A DNA stretch of 64,000 nt, taken from NCBI GenBank assembly GCA_020831805.1, contig JAFIFX010000002.1, forward strand, positions 124,001 to 188,000, given 5' to 3'. Both the position numbers and the translations under genes were made by a program. Below the pieces are notes generated by a model. That model was not told the DNA's origin. It saw nothing but the letters and a program-made list of their open reading frames with translations, and made no database searches. This stretch comes from Planctomycetota bacterium (GTDB lineage Bacteria > Planctomycetota > Phycisphaerae > Phycisphaerales > UBA1924). This document shows positions 24,207-32,611 of the stretch, piece after piece; within the stretch, counting starts at the first letter, position 1; each line of letters starts with the position of its first letter.

Positions 24207-26363
24207 ATGCCCGACGCCAACCACACACGCCACGCCCGCCGTTTCTCCCGGCTCGCCGCGCTCGCCGCGGCCGCCCTGCTCGCCGTCGCCCCGGCCCTCG
24301 CCCAGGACGAACCGACGCAGCCCCAGACCCAGGCGGAACCCCAGCCGCCAACCCAGACACAGCCGCAAGCCCAGCCCCAGGCCCAGCCCGACGCACCCGC
24401 CCAGCCGAACGGCCAGCCCATCCCCCGCCGGGCCGACCCCTTCGATCCGATCCCCCTCGGCGCGGAAGACCCCGACGCCAAAACCTTCATCGAGTTCACC
24501 CCCCTCAGCGCAGGCATCCAGCGTCTGAGCCTGTCCGACGCCTACGGCACCGCCGGCGACGAGACCCGCGTCGATCTGCAGGCCGCCACCACCATCGGCG
24601 GCTTCGCCGCCATCCCCTTCGCCGTGCTGGGCGTGGATCTCGACGGCGTCTTCGTGTCGCTCAGCGGCGCGGGCAGCGACCGGCCCATCTGGTCCCAGTC
24701 CGAACCGGGCGTCTTCGTCGCCCACATCGACGACGCCGACGGCTCGCCGCTGCTCCGCATCACCCGGCGGTACGAGCTGCGCGACCCGGACCGCTACGGC
24801 TTCGTCATCACCTCCACGCTCGAGAACCTCTCCGACGCCCCGATCAACGCCCGCCTGATCCAGACCGGCCCCATCGACCTGCCCGAGGCCGAGAACAACT
24901 ACGCCGGCGACAAGCGCCGCTTCCGCTACGGCTTCCTCCAGCCCCCGGAACGCCAGCTCAACGACCTGACCGTCCTCGTCGACGACGACCTGGCCAACCG
25001 CACGCGCCTGCTCGGACGACGCGTCACCGCCCCCAACGGCGTGAAGGTCTACCCGCCCCAGTTCGCCGTCTGGCCGACCGCCCGCACCCAGGAACGCGGC
25101 CACCGCCTGGCCTGGCTCGGCTTTACCGACCGCTACTTCGCCGTCCTCGTCCACCCGGTCTATGACCCCACCGCCGTCCGCCAGCCCGAGGACAAGCTGC
25201 TCAAAGGCCTGGGCTTGGTCGACCGCCTGGTTCTCAACCCCGCCTCGGCCGCGCCCGATGCCGTGATGGTCATGCGTTTCAACGGCGAGCGGGCCCGGAT
25301 CGCCCCCGGCGAGTCCAGCACCACCACCTTCGGTGTGTATGTCGGCCCCATGTCCCGGCCCACGATGCGCGAGGACACCCTCCTCGCCTCGCTTCGGATC
25401 CCCGAGGTCGTCGTCTACAACCTCGGCGGCTGGTGCGCCCCGTGCACCTTCGCGTGGCTCACCGAGGCCCTCATGGGCGTGCTCCGCCTCTTCCACGCCG
25501 TCTCGGGCGACTGGGCCATCGCCATCATGCTGCTGGTCGTCCTCGTCCGCGGCATCCTCCACCCGGTCACCCGCTGGTCACAGATCCGCATGCAGCGCTT
25601 CGGCGCCCAGATGCAGGCCATGGCCCCCAAGCAGGCCAAGCTCAAGGAAAAGTACAAGGACGACCCCAAGAAGCTCCAGCAGGAGATGGCCAAGCTCTGG
25701 AAGGAAGAGGGCATCAACCCCGCCGGCATGCTCGGCTGCCTGCCCATGTTCCTCCAGTCCCCCGTCTGGATCGCCCTCTACGCCACCCTCTTCTTCGCCA
25801 TCGAACTCCGCCACGAGGCCGCCTTCTACGGCGTCTTCCAGACCCTCACCGCCGACAACTGGCGCTTCCTCGCCGACCTGTCCCAGCCCGACCACGCCAT
25901 CCCGCTGCCCGAGTTCATGCACTTCTCCTTCCCGCTCTGGGGCGCGGTCCAATCGATCAATGTCCTCCCGCTCCTGCTCGGCGTGGTCTTCTATGTCCAC
26001 CAGAAGTTCCTCACCCCGCCCACCAGCGCCAGCCTCACCCCGGAGCAGGAACAGCAGCAGAAGATCATCAAGGTCATGATGGTCGTGCTTTTCCCGCTGA
26101 TGATGTACGCCGCCCCGTCCGGCCTGGCCCTCTACTTCATCACCAACTCCGTCCTGGGCATCGGCGAGCACAAGTGGATCCGCGCCCACATGGAAAAGCA
26201 CGGCATGCTCGACCCCGAGAAGATCCGGGCCGAACGCCAGGCCAAGGGCCCCGGCTTCATGTCCCGCCTCTCCGAGGCCGCCGAGGCCCAGAAACGCCTC
26301 CGCGAGCAGGCCCACGGCGGGCGTCCCCCGACCATCCCCGACAAGAAACGCAAGAAGAAGTGA
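24207..26363 (+). CDS. yidC: Membrane protein insertase YidC
   Basis: 718 residues. A signal anchor (LAALAAAALLAVAPALAQ) is followed by a Gln/Pro-rich linker (about 35-75, repeated PQAQ), a periplasmic beta-supersandwich domain (about 90-390) and the five-helix 60KD_IMP core (about 410-690). The core includes the conserved hydrophilic-groove arginine in LLVVLVRGILHPVT, the coiled cytoplasmic loop (KQAKLKEKYKDDPKKLQQEM, NPAGMLGCLPMFLQSPVW) and PSGLALYFITNSVLG. The C-terminus is strongly basic (KKRKKK), a ribosome-binding feature. It inserts membrane proteins alone or with SecYEG. Longer than most YidC because of the linker and large periplasmic domain. mnmE follows after one base, as in many bacteria. 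Confidence 0.95.
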   Translation: MPDANHTRHARRFSRLAALAAAALLAVAPALAQDEPTQPQTQAEPQPPTQTQPQAQPQAQPDAPAQPNGQPIPRRADPFDPIPLGAEDPDAKTFIEFTPLSAGIQRLSLSDAYGTAGDETRVDLQAATTIGGFAAIPFAVLGVDLDGVFVSLSGAGSDRPIWSQSEPGVFVAHIDDADGSPLLRITRRYELRDPDRYGFVITSTLENLSDAPINARLIQTGPIDLPEAENNYAGDKRRFRYGFLQPPERQLNDLTVLVDDDLANRTRLLGRRVTAPNGVKVYPPQFAVWPTARTQERGHRLAWLGFTDRYFAVLVHPVYDPTAVRQPEDKLLKGLGLVDRLVLNPASAAPDAVMVMRFNGERARIAPGESSTTTFGVYVGPMSRPTMREDTLLASLRIPEVVVYNLGGWCAPCTFAWLTEALMGVLRLFHAVSGDWAIAIMLLVVLVRGILHPVTRWSQIRMQRFGAQMQAMAPKQAKLKEKYKDDPKKLQQEMAKLWKEEGINPAGMLGCLPMFLQSPVWIALYATLFFAIELRHEAAFYGVFQTLTADNWRFLADLSQPDHAIPLPEFMHFSFPLWGAVQSINVLPLLLGVVFYVHQKFLTPPTSASLTPEQEQQQKIIKVMMVVLFPLMMYAAPSGLALYFITNSVLGIGEHKWIRAHMEKHGMLDPEKIRAERQAKGPGFMSRLSEAAEAQKRLREQAHGGRPPTIPDKKRKKK

Positions 26364-26364
26364 C

Positions 26365-27762
26365 ATGCCCACCGGCGACACCATCGCCGCCGTCGCCTCC
26401 CCGCCCGGGCGAAGCACCCGTGCCCTGATCCGCGTCAGCGGCCCCGACGCGCCCGCGATCGCCCACGAACTCTGTAACCTCAAGGACTTCCCCCGAGCCG
26501 TCCGCCCCGCCCTTCTTCTCCTTGGTAGTGCCGGCTTCCAGCCGGCCTCTTCCTCCTCTTCTTCTTCCTCATCCTCCCCTCCGCCCCTGCCCCTCCTCGC
26601 CCTGACCTTCCCCGCCCCCAACTCCTTCACCGGCGAGCACACCCTCGAGCTGCTCCTGCCCGGCAACCCCCACCTCGTCCGGCTCGTGCTCGACACCCTG
26701 CTCGCCCGCCCCGGCGTGCGCCAGGCCGAGCCCGGCGAGTTCTCCGCCCGCGCCTACCTCAACGGCAAACTGACCCTCCAGCAGGCCGAGGGCATCGCCC
26801 AGCGCATCGCCGCCGAGACCGCCGACCAGCTCGCCGCGGCCGACGCGCTCATGGACGGCTCCCACGCCGCCCGGCTCCGCGCCCACGCCGACGCGCTGAC
26901 CACCGGCCTCGCCCTGGTCGAGGCCGGCGTCGATTTCTCCGATCAGGAGGATGTCGTCCCCATCGCCCCCGCGGATCTGGCCGCCCGCCTGACCGCGGTG
27001 CGCGATGACCTGGGCGCGATCCTCGGCCCGGCCCCCCGCGCCGCCGACCGCGACCGGCCCGAGGCCGTCCTCGTCGGCCCGCCCAACGCCGGCAAGTCCA
27101 CCCTGTTCAACGCCCTGCTCGGCCGCCCCCGGGCCCTGGTCTCCGAACACGCCGGCACCACCCGCGACGCCCTGGCCGAGTCGCTCGACCTGTCCCCGCA
27201 CGCCCCCGGCGCGGGAACTATCACCCTGGTCGATCTGGCCGGGCTGGGGGATGCCGGCATCGATGAGATCGACACCGCCGCTCAGCGCCTCGCCCGCGAA
27301 CGCATCGCCCGTGCCGATGTCCTCATCTGGTGCGACCCCACCGGACGCTTCGAGGCCGCGGCCTTTCCCGCATCCAACAAGCCCACGATCCGCGTCCGCA
27401 CCAAGTCCGATCTGGCATCCCGAAACGCCACGGACGCGAGTGGGGGGATGACCATCCCCGTCTGCGCCCTCGACCACACCAACCTCGCCACGCTCCGGCG
27501 CGCCATCGCCGACGCCTCGGGCCAGGCCGCGCCCGCCGGGGCCGTCGCCCTGCCGCGCCACCGGCGCGCCATGGCCCGCACCGCCGAGCACCTCGCGGCC
27601 GCCCTGTCCTCCTTCGACCCCGACGCCCCCGCCCTGCCCGAGCCAGAACTGACCGCCGCCGCCCTGCGCAGCGCCCTCGATGCGCTCGGTGAACTGACCG
27701 GCCCCGTCGGCACCGAAGACCTGCTCGCCCGCGTCTTCAGCGCCTTCTGCGTGGGCAAGTAG
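26365..27762 (+). CDS. mnmE: tRNA modification GTPase MnmE with a repeat-derived insert
   Basis: 465 residues. With MnmG it builds the 5-carboxymethylaminomethyl group on wobble uridines. Folate-binding N-domain (1-130), helical domain, G domain with GPPNAGKST (about 236-244), GTTRD, DLAG and TKSD, and the essential C-terminal Cys motif as FCVGK. Between the strands where the family reads PR.A.L....D..G..LD, this protein has LLLGSAGFQPA followed by ten serines and PPPLPL. That insert is encoded by a REP-like palindrome and a CTT/CCT-rich tract at 26525-26580. The rest, including FPAPNSFTGEHTLEL, is normal, so the protein is probably functional. Confidence 0.93.
   Translation: MPTGDTIAAVASPPGRSTRALIRVSGPDAPAIAHELCNLKDFPRAVRPALLLLGSAGFQPASSSSSSSSSSPPPLPLLALTFPAPNSFTGEHTLELLLPGNPHLVRLVLDTLLARPGVRQAEPGEFSARAYLNGKLTLQQAEGIAQRIAAETADQLAAADALMDGSHAARLRAHADALTTGLALVEAGVDFSDQEDVVPIAPADLAARLTAVRDDLGAILGPAPRAADRDRPEAVLVGPPNAGKSTLFNALLGRPRALVSEHAGTTRDALAESLDLSPHAPGAGTITLVDLAGLGDAGIDEIDTAAQRLARERIARADVLIWCDPTGRFEAAAFPASNKPTIRVRTKSDLASRNATDASGGMTIPVCALDHTNLATLRRAIADASGQAAPAGAVALPRHRRAMARTAEHLAAALSSFDPDAPALPEPELTAAALRSALDALGELTGPVGTEDLLARVFSAFCVGK
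26530..26546. repeat. REP-like palindrome inside mnmE
   Basis: GCCGGCTTCCAGCCGGC, a perfect 7-bp palindrome around TTC, read in frame as AGFQPA. It is followed by a pyrimidine-rich tract that encodes polyserine. Related to copies at 10501-10517 and 44637-44649. Confidence 0.75.
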
Positions 27763-27984
27763 GCCCGAGAACCAAGGGCGTACCCCACGAAAGCCTGCCA
27801 CGAAAAGTCACGCAAAATCCCTGGAATGAAGCGGCTTTCACCGCTCTGCGCCGCCCACGCGGCTCTTGCCAGCCCCCAAACCGGGATCTGCCCGATTCCC
27901 ACCACGCCCCGTTCCAGACCGGCGCTCCGCCGGCCCGATCCTCCCCCATGCCCCGGCCGACCGCCGGGGGGGAGGACTCCGACC

Positions 27985-28470
27985 ATGACCATCCGCCTCG
28001 GCGACCTGCTCGTCCAGCACCGCTGCCTGACCACCGACCAGCGTGACGAGATCCTCCGCGTCCAGCGCGAGAGCGGCCGTCCCTTCGGCCTGCTCGCCGA
28101 GGAGCTCTTCGGCGTCTCCCCGTCCGATGTCGAGCACGCCTGGGCCGCCCAGTACGCCGCCATCGCCCCGCGTTTCGACCCCCGGCTCCACGCCGTCGAG
28201 CCCGAGGTCCTGAACATCATCGAACGCCGCCAGGCCTGGCAGTTCCGCCTGATCCCCGTCCGCAAGGAGGGCGACGAGCTGGTTTTCGTGACCAGCGTCG
28301 AGGACCTCGCCCGCGCCCTGCGCTTCACCGGCTGGCGGATCAACGGCCCCTGCACCTTCTGCATCTGCGACCGCGACACCCTGATGATCGGCCTGTCCAT
28401 GCACTACCCCATCGACGGCATGGACCACACCTTCATCGACCGCGTCATGGACGACCTCGAAGCCGCCTGA
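27985..28470 (+). CDS. MshEN/GspE N-terminal domain protein
   Basis: 161 residues behind GGGGAGGAC. The protein consists of a single type II secretion GspE/MshE N-terminal-like domain: RLGDLLVQHRCLTTDQRDEIL and GRPFGLLAEELFGVSPSDVEHAWAAQYA, then a second half with RRQAWQFRLIPVRKEGDELVFVTS as in the ligand-binding repeats of MshEN. In full-length ATPases this domain binds cyclic-di-GMP or partner proteins; here the ATPase part is missing. A cyclic-di-GMP synthase gene lies at 36427, so a stand-alone receptor is possible but unproven. The preceding 222 bases hold no gene. Confidence 0.8.
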   Translation: MTIRLGDLLVQHRCLTTDQRDEILRVQRESGRPFGLLAEELFGVSPSDVEHAWAAQYAAIAPRFDPRLHAVEPEVLNIIERRQAWQFRLIPVRKEGDELVFVTSVEDLARALRFTGWRINGPCTFCICDRDTLMIGLSMHYPIDGMDHTFIDRVMDDLEAA

Positions 28471-28471
28471 C

Positions 28472-28521
28472 CCTTGGAGCGGGGGGCAACCTGCCCCCCC
28501 GTCGGCCCGAAGGGCCGAGCC
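28472..28521 (+). repeat. Dispersed 50-bp palindromic repeat, copy 1
   Basis: Two hairpins in tandem: GGGGGGCAACCTGCCCCCC and CGGCCCGAAGGGCCG, behind CCTTGGAGC. A near-identical inverted copy lies at 58462-58510 (one base change, one single-base length difference). It begins two bases after the MshEN stop. Confidence 0.85.
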
Positions 28522-28527
28522 GCTCGC

Positions 28528-28598
28528 GGGCAATAGGCAGTAGGCAATGGGCAATAGGGTTCCGGCCCATTGCCCATTGCCCATTGCCCATTGCCCAT
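28528..28598. repeat. Inverted repeat made of 7-bp tandem units (CCCATTG)
   Basis: Left arm 28528-28559 has four units of the form GGCAATA/GGCAGTA/GGCAATG. Right arm 28566-28598 has CCCATTG four times plus CCCAT. The arms are inverted to one another with only about six bases between. It sits in the short gap before rimO, whose start codon lies 24 bases further on. Confidence 0.85.
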
Positions 28599-28621
28599 AA
28601 ACCGCGCATACCATTGCCCCC

Positions 28622-30385
28622 TTGGCACATACGACCCCCGACACCCCGCCCCAGACCGCCCCGGACGCCCCCCAGGACCAGGCCATCCGCACGGTCTCCT
28701 TCGTCTCCCTGGGCTGCCCCAAGAACCTCGTCGACTCCGAGCGGATGCTGGGCATCCTCGCCGCGGACGGCATCGCCCCGGTCTCGGCCGAGGCCGCCGA
28801 GGACGCCGAGCACGACGACCTGTCCATCGCCGGCTCCGAGCAGGACGCCTCCGCCGCCGCCGGGCGGATTACCGCGGCCGACGCCGTGGTCATCAACACC
28901 TGCGGCTTCCTCGAGGCCTCCAAGCAGGAATCCCTCGGCGTCATCCACGACGCCCTGGAAGCCAAAAAGCGCGGCGAGGTCAAACGCGTCGTCGTCGCCG
29001 GCTGCCTCGTCCAGCGCCACCGCGCCAAAATGCTCGAGTGGGCCCCCGGCATCGACGCCATGCTCGGCGTCTTCGACCGTGAGAAGGTCCTCGAGGCCGT
29101 CCGCGGCGAGCGCTCTGAGCGCACCAACCTGGCCCAGGCCGTCGAGGAAGGCCCGAAGTACTGGATCTCATCGAACGCGCTTGTGAAGGCCAAGTCCGAG
29201 GGCCGCGACACCGTCGGTCTGACCGTCCACGGCAAGGACGGCAAGGGCATCGGCTACTTCGAGTCCGACAACGCCCGCCTCCGCCTGACCCCGCGCCACT
29301 ACGCCTACCTGCGCATCTCCGAGGGCTGCAACCAGAACTGCGCCTTCTGCACGATCCCCAGCATCCGCGGAAAGATGCGCTCCAAGCCCGTCGACCCCCT
29401 CGTCGCCGAGGCCCGCGAGCTGCTCCAGGACGGCGCCTTCGAGCTGCTCCTCATCGGCCAGGACACCACCAGCTACGGCGACGACATCGGCCAGGGCCTC
29501 GGCTCTGAGCCGCGGGCTTCAGCCCGCGCGGTCGCCGCGCCCGCCGACCTCTTCCGCGCCGGCCTCCCCAAGGCCCTCAAGTCCGTCTCCGACGCCATGC
29601 GCCAGGAGATCGGCAAGGGCTGGCTCCGCCTGATGTACGCCTACCCCTCCAACTTCACCGACGAGATCATCGACGCCTTCGCCCACCTCGTCGAGCACGG
29701 CAACCTGCTGCCCTACATCGACATCCCCCTCCAGCACGCCTCGGACAACATGCTCACCGCCATGCGCCGCCATGTCAAAGCCGCCCAGCAGCGCGACCTG
29801 ATGTTCAAGCTCCGCGAGCGCATCCCCGGCATGGCCATCCGCACGACCTTCATCACCGGCTTCCCCGGCGAGACCCAGGCCGACCACGAGCAGCTCCTCG
29901 AGTTCATCGACGAGGTCGGCTTCGACGCCGTCGGCTGCTTCAAGTACTCCCACGAAGATGGCACCGTCGCCGGCACCATGGAAGAAAACCCCGACCTGGC
30001 CGTCCCCGCCGAGGTCAAGCAGCAGCGCCACGACGAGATCATGGCCCTGCAGCAGGAGATCGCCCACGACCAGGCCGCCTTCATCGCCGGCGCCTTCGAC
30101 GAGGACGACCCGACCAACACCGGCCACCAGTTCGATGTCCTCATCGACCGCCCGACCAACTCCGTGGTCGAGGCCACCAGCGGCGTCTCCGCCGGCGGCA
30201 CGCTCTACCAGGGCCGCACCTACTTCCAGGCCCCCCAGATCGACGCCGTCACCTATGTGCAGTCCCGCGAGAAACTCGCCCCCGGCGAACTCGTCCGCTG
30301 CACCGTCGTCGCCTCCACCGGCTACGACCTCATCGCCCGCCCGGTGACCGAGCTGGAAAAGAAGTTCTCCCTCCCGATGGCCTGA
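28622..30385 (+). CDS. rimO: Ribosomal protein uS12 methylthiotransferase RimO with a repeat-derived insert
   Basis: 587 residues from TTG 28622. RimO adds a methylthio group to Asp of ribosomal protein S12 using two 4Fe-4S clusters. N-terminal cluster cysteines are in LGCPKNLVDSE, NTCGF and GCLVQ; the radical-SAM cluster is CNQNCAFC (about 236-243); a TRAM domain ends the protein. CPKNLVDSE is the RimO signature that separates it from MiaB. It is about 130 residues longer than E. coli RimO, with extra segments near 45-70, 160-190 and 297-330. The last starts with SEPRASARAVAAP, encoded by a palindromic repeat. TTG is the only candidate close to the family N-terminus; the start is uncertain. 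Confidence 0.92.
   Translation: MAHTTPDTPPQTAPDAPQDQAIRTVSFVSLGCPKNLVDSERMLGILAADGIAPVSAEAAEDAEHDDLSIAGSEQDASAAAGRITAADAVVINTCGFLEASKQESLGVIHDALEAKKRGEVKRVVVAGCLVQRHRAKMLEWAPGIDAMLGVFDREKVLEAVRGERSERTNLAQAVEEGPKYWISSNALVKAKSEGRDTVGLTVHGKDGKGIGYFESDNARLRLTPRHYAYLRISEGCNQNCAFCTIPSIRGKMRSKPVDPLVAEARELLQDGAFELLLIGQDTTSYGDDIGQGLGSEPRASARAVAAPADLFRAGLPKALKSVSDAMRQEIGKGWLRLMYAYPSNFTDEIIDAFAHLVEHGNLLPYIDIPLQHASDNMLTAMRRHVKAAQQRDLMFKLRERIPGMAIRTTFITGFPGETQADHEQLLEFIDEVGFDAVGCFKYSHEDGTVAGTMEENPDLAVPAEVKQQRHDEIMALQQEIAHDQAAFIAGAFDEDDPTNTGHQFDVLIDRPTNSVVEATSGVSAGGTLYQGRTYFQAPQIDAVTYVQSREKLAPGELVRCTVVASTGYDLIARPVTELEKKFSLPMA
29504..29530. repeat. REP-like palindrome inside rimO
   Basis: GCCGCGGGCTTCAGCCCGCGCGG folds into a GC-only hairpin (CGCGGGCT/AGCCCGCG) and is translated as SEPRASARAV in a loop that other RimO proteins lack. 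Confidence 0.7.
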
Positions 30386-30448
30386 CCGAACCCGCCGATC
30401 GCCCCCGGATTCTCAGCCCCAAGGCCGGATTTCGCCGATAGCCCCCCC

Positions 30449-31798
30449 ATGCTCCGTGCCGGCCACGGCATCTTGCTCTGCGCGCTCGGCCTGCTCATGG
30501 TCGGCGTCGTCATGGTCCACTCGGCCAGCATGGTCGTCCGCCCGCTCGCCGAGGGGGTGGACCCCCAGGTCGCCGCCGCCGTTTCGGGCGTGACGGTCGA
30601 GTCCCTCCTGTTCAGCCGGACCACGCTCTACCTCGCCCTGGCCGTCGGCGCGATGGCCCTGGCCAGCCGTCTGCCCCTGCGGCGCCTGGCCGACCGGACC
30701 CAGCGGGCGGCGTTCCTGCCCCCGGCGGGCGACCTCGGCCTGCTGATCCTCGGCTCGGTTGGCCTGCTGGCCGTGCTGGCCACCGTCTACATCCCCGGCA
30801 TCGGACGCGAGGCCAAGGGCGCGACCCGCTGGGTCAACCTCCACCTGCCCGGCCTCGAATCCGTCCAGCCCTCCGAGATCGCCAAGTGGGGCCTGGTCCT
30901 GCTCGTCGCCGTCTTCGCCGCCCGCCTGGCCACCCGCACCGACAACCACATGCGCCGCTTCTTCTCCGGCCTGCTGCCCGCGTGCCTCTGCATCGGCGCG
31001 GTCGCCGGCTTCGTGGTGCTCGAGGATCTGGGCACCGGCGTGCTGATGGTCGCCGCGTGCGCCGTGGTCCTGCTCGCCGCCGGGGCGCGGATCTGGCACT
31101 TCCTGCTCTTCACCCCGCCCGCCATCCTGGCCTTCATCGTCGCCGTCGTCACCACGCCCTACCGCGTCCAGCGCATCACCAGTTTCCTCGACCCCTACGC
31201 CGACCCCCAGGGCGCCGGCTACCACATGATCCAGTCCCTGACCACCGTCGCCGGCGGCGGGATCTTCGGCCGCGGCCTCGGCCACGGCCTCCAGAAGTTC
31301 GGCTACCTCCCCGAGGACACCACCGACTTCCTCTACGCCGTCATCTGCGAGGAACTCGGCCTGTTCGGCGCGTTGCTGGTGCTCTTCCTGTACGCAACCC
31401 TCGCCTGGTGCGGCACCACCATCGCCCGGCGTGAGACCAACCCCGCCCTCAAGCTCGCCGCCCTCGGCGTCACCGCCACCATCACCCTCCAGGCCCTGAT
31501 CAATCTCTTTGTCGTCGTCGGACTCGCCCCTACCAAGGGCATCGCCCTGCCCCTGATCTCTTCCGGCGGCACCGGCTGGATCCTCACCGGCTTCGCCCTG
31601 GGCCTCGTCGTCGCCATCGACCGCACCCAGCCCGCCGCGGTTCTGGACGACTTCGCCATCGAACGCGACCCGACCGACCACGCCGACGCCGACCGCGCCG
31701 AGATCGTCATCCGCCCCGGCATCACCCTGCCCGGCACGCCCGCCCGAGCCCCCGCCGCAAGTGGCACAGGCGTCCCGCCGGCGCTCGCACGGTCGTAG
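30449..31798 (+). CDS. ftsW: FtsW/RodA/SpoVE-family peptidoglycan glycosyltransferase
   Basis: 449 residues with about ten transmembrane helices. SEDS proteins polymerise lipid II; the catalytic region is represented by ATRWVNLHLPGLESVQPSEIAKWGLV, LEDLGTGVLMV and the late signature LPLISSGGTGWI, where FtsW usually has PLISYGGSS. The Asp-rich C-terminal tail is cytoplasmic and ends in AASGTGVPPALARS, encoded by a dispersed repeat that also leads to the stop. FtsW is preferred over RodA because of the PLIS.GG block, but the enzyme could serve elongation. murG, next in the lipid II pathway, is 2.9 kb away. Confidence 0.88.
   Translation: MLRAGHGILLCALGLLMVGVVMVHSASMVVRPLAEGVDPQVAAAVSGVTVESLLFSRTTLYLALAVGAMALASRLPLRRLADRTQRAAFLPPAGDLGLLILGSVGLLAVLATVYIPGIGREAKGATRWVNLHLPGLESVQPSEIAKWGLVLLVAVFAARLATRTDNHMRRFFSGLLPACLCIGAVAGFVVLEDLGTGVLMVAACAVVLLAAGARIWHFLLFTPPAILAFIVAVVTTPYRVQRITSFLDPYADPQGAGYHMIQSLTTVAGGGIFGRGLGHGLQKFGYLPEDTTDFLYAVICEELGLFGALLVLFLYATLAWCGTTIARRETNPALKLAALGVTATITLQALINLFVVVGLAPTKGIALPLISSGGTGWILTGFALGLVVAIDRTQPAAVLDDFAIERDPTDHADADRAEIVIRPGITLPGTPARAPAASGTGVPPALARS
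31757..31779. repeat. Repeat fragment forming the ftsW 3' end
   Basis: GCAAGTGGCACAGGCGTCCC continues as GCC and is read as ASGTGVPPA. The GGCACAGGCGTCCCGCC core with its GGCG/CGCC pairing is a recurrent palindromic element type in planctomycetes (recognised from memory, no second copy in this window). Confidence 0.45.
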
Positions 31799-31805
31799 GT
31801 TTGGC

Positions 31806-32459
31806 TCAGAGGATGGCGTCGATCTCATCGAACACGCCCTGCCGCTCCGCCGCCTCCCGCGCCAGCGCGGCGAAGTGGCGGTATCGGTCCCTTGCCCCTT
31901 CCTCGCCGTAGATCACGGCGATGTACGCCAGCAGCCAGCAGTCGGTGGCCGTGTCCTCGATCGTGTGAAGCAGCGACCTGAACCGGGCCTGGCACGCGTC
32001 GCTCGGATGAACCCGCTTGGTGAGCACGATCCCCGCGTAGACGGCCAGCGTCGGCTCGCTCAGCCCGGCCGCCTCGAAGTACCGCTCGAAGATCGCCGCC
32101 GACAACGCGTACAACTCCAGTTCGTAGAGCACCATCGCGAGCAAAGAGAGCGCGTCCTCGTTGTCCGGCTCCGCGGCAATCACACGGTCGGCCTCGCGCA
32201 GCGCGGCCGTCTTCTCGCCCAACGCGTGGTACGCGTTCGCAAGAAAGACCCGCTTGGGGACCGAGTCTTGCCGATCGAGCGACCGCGTGATCCAGCGCAC
32301 CGCCTCCTCGTGCCGCCCGCAGTAGTACAGGACGATCCCGTACGACCCGACCACGCCCGGGTCGCACGCGTCGTCGGCGACCAGCCCGGCCCCGATCTCC
32401 GCGGCCTCCGGGTAGCGGTCGTGCTCATACGCATCCAGGAAGCGTTCAAGGTCGGTCAT
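31806..32459 (-). CDS. Tetratricopeptide-repeat protein
   Basis: 217 residues, cytosolic. Helical pairs of about 34 residues with TPR spacing run through the first two thirds: FLDAYEHDRYPEAAEIGAGL, GSYGIVLYYCGRHEEAVRWI, KRVFLANAYHALGEKTAALR, ALSLLAMVLYELELYALSAA. The last third (from VHPSDACQARFRSLLHTI) is also helical but not clearly TPR. TPR domains mediate protein contacts. It ends eight bases after the ftsW stop on the opposite strand. No partner can be named. Confidence 0.75.
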   Translation of the reverse strand: MTDLERFLDAYEHDRYPEAAEIGAGLVADDACDPGVVGSYGIVLYYCGRHEEAVRWITRSLDRQDSVPKRVFLANAYHALGEKTAALREADRVIAAEPDNEDALSLLAMVLYELELYALSAAIFERYFEAAGLSEPTLAVYAGIVLTKRVHPSDACQARFRSLLHTIEDTATDCWLLAYIAVIYGEEGARDRYRHFAALAREAAERQGVFDEIDAIL

Positions 32460-32611
32460 CCAGATCGCTCGCTCCCGTTCACCGCCCCATCGCCCATGCC
32501 ACGCATGAACGACCCGCCATGAAAGGGCCCGCCAGCGATCCGAACAACCCCTCCACAGGCCCGGAGCCGCTGCCCCGTCCGCCTGCCCGGATCCGCTTCA
32601 GGCAGGATACT

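Noticed and set aside
28528-28598. CRISPR-like array
   Set aside because: Units are 7 bp without spacers and form an inverted pair; no cas genes in the window.
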